DNA of 27,714 nt, taken from an uncultured Lachnospiraceae bacterium. GTDB taxonomy: Bacteria; Bacillota_A; Clostridia; Lachnospirales; Lachnospiraceae. The DNA is taken from the NCBI GenBank assembly GCA_902780985.1, contig CACZHN010000037.1, positions 1-27,714 of the forward strand, given 5' to 3'. The notes under the pieces were generated by a model, which saw only the letters and a program-made list of their open reading frames with translations, did not search any database and was not told the DNA's origin. The first letter of the stretch is position 1. The number at the start of each line of letters is the position of its first letter. The translations under genes and the position numbers were made by a program. Shown here one piece after another: positions 25,955 through 27,714 of this stretch.

Positions 25955-27349
25955 ATGAAAACCAGAACAGTAAAATCGATTCTGATAACAGTCATGCTTT
26001 TGAGTCTCCTCGTTCAAATGGGATGTACCATGGTTTCAAACGGGGTAGCATACGGAGACAGCCTGTTTACCAACAGGGACTTTGATTATGAATACAGTAC
26101 GGAAGAAGCAGTCATTATAAGTTTCAGAGAAGACTCTCCGATCATCACGACTCCGGAAGGGTTTGAAAATAATGTGACGACGGAGACTATACCCGGCGGC
26201 AAGAGTGTGGTAATCAAGCGTGAAGGTATATATATAATTGAGGGCAGAACATCCTGCGGCTCTGTTATAGTTGACGCGGATAAGGATTCCAAAGTTCAGC
26301 TTGTCCTCAGGGGTGTGGACATTACTTGTGGGGAATCTTCCTGTATATCAATAAAAAATGCTGATAAGGTCTTTATAACCCTTCCGGAGGAAACAGAAAA
26401 TATCCTCAGAGATTCGTCAAATGAGGTTAAGATAGATGAAACCGGATCCTCGCAGAAAGCCGAGGAGAGAAAGCTTGAAAGCGTGATATTTGCCGAGGAT
26501 GATATCGTGTTCCAGGGCAAGGGAAGCCTGGATATCATGGCAGCCGTGCGAGACGGAATATACTGCGAAAACGATATCAAGATAACCGGCGGAAATTACA
26601 ATATCAAAGCGACACATACTGCGGTGACGGCCGCGGATTCCATCAGGATAGGCGGAGGCAGCATCAACATAGAATGCGGTGCGGACGCGCTTCACGTAGA
26701 GGAAGGTCTGTTTTATACAAGAGAAGCGGACATCAATATCAAATGCGTGGATGACGCGATACACAGCCTTACCGAACTTGTAATAGCCGATGGAAACATA
26801 ACCATCAAAAAATGCCGTGAAGGACTGGAAAGCAATGCAGTGGAAATTTACGGCGGAACACTTAAGATAGATGCCGTTGATGATACGATCAACGCCTACG
26901 GAAAAGGCGAAGTGAGTCCGTTCATCAAGATATACGGCGGCAAGCTTTATCTGAAATCCGAGGGCGACTGCCTTGACTCAAACGGTTATGCTACCGTAGA
27001 AGGAGGAGAGGTATACATGTTCAGTTCCGCAGCAGACGATGACGGTGCTGTGGATACCATCGACGGATTTACCGTTCTCGGCGGCGACGTGGTTGCCGTT
27101 GAAATTTCGGGAATAACCGATGCGGATATAGGTAAAGCCGGAATAAGGAAGATTACCTTTCCCATGGAGGAGACCTGTGATGCCGGAGCACTTTTCATGG
27201 TAAAAGACAGCAATGACGAGACTATATTTTCAATAACCCCTGAAAAAGAATACAGGAATGTATTTATTTGCTCTGCGAAATTAACCGAAGATGAATATAC
27301 GGCATCGTCAGGCAGACATCTTTGTACAGCTAACAGCATGGGAAGGTAA
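25955..27349 (+). CDS. Secreted beta-helix carbohydrate-binding protein (Cthe_2159-like)
   Basis: The 464-residue protein begins with a signal sequence ending in a lipobox-like VQMGC (Cys24), so it is exported, probably as a lipoprotein, although position -3 is Gln. The remainder is a right-handed beta-helix built of repeats: DGIYCENDIKITGGNYNI, DALHVEEGLFYTREADINI, DDAIHSLTELVIADGNITI, DDTINAYGKG and DGAVDTIDGF. This is the pattern of the Cthe_2159 carbohydrate-binding domain (PF14262), which binds cellulose or acidic glycans with Ca2+. AAGGAG precedes the ATG; the gene is 28 bases after DUF4956. Confidence 0.87.
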   Translation: MKTRTVKSILITVMLLSLLVQMGCTMVSNGVAYGDSLFTNRDFDYEYSTEEAVIISFREDSPIITTPEGFENNVTTETIPGGKSVVIKREGIYIIEGRTSCGSVIVDADKDSKVQLVLRGVDITCGESSCISIKNADKVFITLPEETENILRDSSNEVKIDETGSSQKAEERKLESVIFAEDDIVFQGKGSLDIMAAVRDGIYCENDIKITGGNYNIKATHTAVTAADSIRIGGGSINIECGADALHVEEGLFYTREADINIKCVDDAIHSLTELVIADGNITIKKCREGLESNAVEIYGGTLKIDAVDDTINAYGKGEVSPFIKIYGGKLYLKSEGDCLDSNGYATVEGGEVYMFSSAADDDGAVDTIDGFTVLGGDVVAVEISGITDADIGKAGIRKITFPMEETCDAGALFMVKDSNDETIFSITPEKEYRNVFICSAKLTEDEYTASSGRHLCTANSMGR

Positions 27350-27360
27350 TTATATTAAAG

Positions 27361-27392
27361 TGGCACTACGCGACCTCCGTCCCCTAGTGCCA
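27361..27392. repeat. Short GGGGACGGAGG repeat overlapping the response-regulator stop
   Basis: TGGCACTA (27361-27368) pairs with TAGTGCCA (27385-27392); the loop holds ACCTCCGTCCCC, the family core. It lies between convergent genes. On the minus strand its left arm supplies the last two codons and stop of the response regulator (Trp-His-TAG). Confidence 0.7.
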
Positions 27393-27714
27393 TTTATAAC
27401 CCGATTTGATCACGGTTTCGATATGTCCTCCGGCACTGCCGAGAGCTTTTCTGAGTTTTTTGATATGTGTATCTACGGTTCTGTCGTAACCCTCGAAGTC
27501 CATGCCCCAGACCGAATTCAGAATCTGATCCCGGGTCAGGATGATGCCCTTATGGTCCAGGAAGTACAGGAGAAGATCGTACTCCTTCGGAGCCAGAACG
27601 GCTTCACGGCCGTTTACGGTTACGTATCTTCGGGCTGGTTCGATGGTGATCTCATCTGCGGTTATCTTTCCGTCTTTCACCACCAGACCGTGGTATCTGT
27701 TTATGAGAGCATTT
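27384..27714 (-). CDS. OmpR/PhoB-type response regulator, C-terminal part (5' end outside window)
   Basis: The minus-strand frame is open to the window edge, so the receiver domain is outside. The 110 residues seen contain the linker end (ALINRYHGL) and the OmpR winged helix: REAVLAPKEYDLLLYFL, ILTRDQILNSVWG, RTVDTHIKKLRKALG and VIKSGYKW. A two-component DNA-binding output is clear; the target is unknown. The last residues WH come from a REP-like repeat. It is convergent to the carbohydrate-binding gene. Confidence 0.9.
   Translation of the reverse strand, partial: NALINRYHGLVVKDGKITADEITIEPARRYVTVNGREAVLAPKEYDLLLYFLDHKGIILTRDQILNSVWGMDFEGYDRTVDTHIKKLRKALGSAGGHIETVIKSGYKWH

Overview
The window looks like chromosome from a Lachnospiraceae-type Firmicute, possibly Butyrivibrio or a relative. 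This rests on the Gram-positive class of galT, strong AGGAGG-type ribosome sites, TTGNNN-17-TANNNT promoters, low-to-medium GC, and the mix of plant-glycan genes with a polyphosphate-polymerase-domain/DUF4956 operon. The genus is an inference.

Layout. Positions 1-943 (minus) hold the N-terminal part of a lipoprotein esterase, cut by the window edge. A PadR regulator and an overlapping VOC-domain gene follow (1183-2056, plus). A tRNA-Pro(CGG) with its own promoter and terminator, and a small repeat protein, lie on the minus strand (2226-2660). At 2829-8471 (minus) there appears to be one transcription unit: lacI-family regulator, DUF58 protein, membrane transglutaminase, an unlisted 37-aa membrane peptide, and an alpha/beta-hydrolase fold protein whose nucleophile position is Tyr. 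LacI is divergent from galK-galT (8655-11635). The two promoters share a mirrored array of four TTTASTAAA half-sites, so galactose catabolism and the transglutaminase operon may answer to the same repressor.

At 11621-13910 a LysR regulator is divergent from an isopropylmalate/citrate-synthase-like gene. That gene is broken by a small deletion that removed the catalytic His-X-His region. A zinc-ribbon membrane protein (13982-15250) is followed upstream by a galactoside-use operon on the minus strand: tetR, GH2 glycosidase, MelB-like symporter and GH36 alpha-galactosidase (15361-22378). Its likely logic is symporter uptake of galactosides, hydrolysis by GH36 and GH2, then galactose entry through GalK and GalT. 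No galE is present.

An intact IS4-family element (22631-24343) sits between palindromic GGGGACGGAGG repeats of REP type. The same repeat family occurs at 13905-13973, 22526-22627 (one palindrome nested in the loop of another), 24344-24362 and 27361-27392. The window ends with an operon for a VTC/CYTH-domain protein, DUF4956 membrane protein and beta-helix carbohydrate-binding protein (24486-27349). Convergent to it is the C-terminal part of an OmpR-type response regulator, cut by the window edge.

The best candidates for something not yet described are the LacI-headed DUF58/transglutaminase operon with its tiny membrane peptide and Ser-less hydrolase, the mirrored lacI/galK operator array, and the nested palindromic repeats with their relation to the IS.
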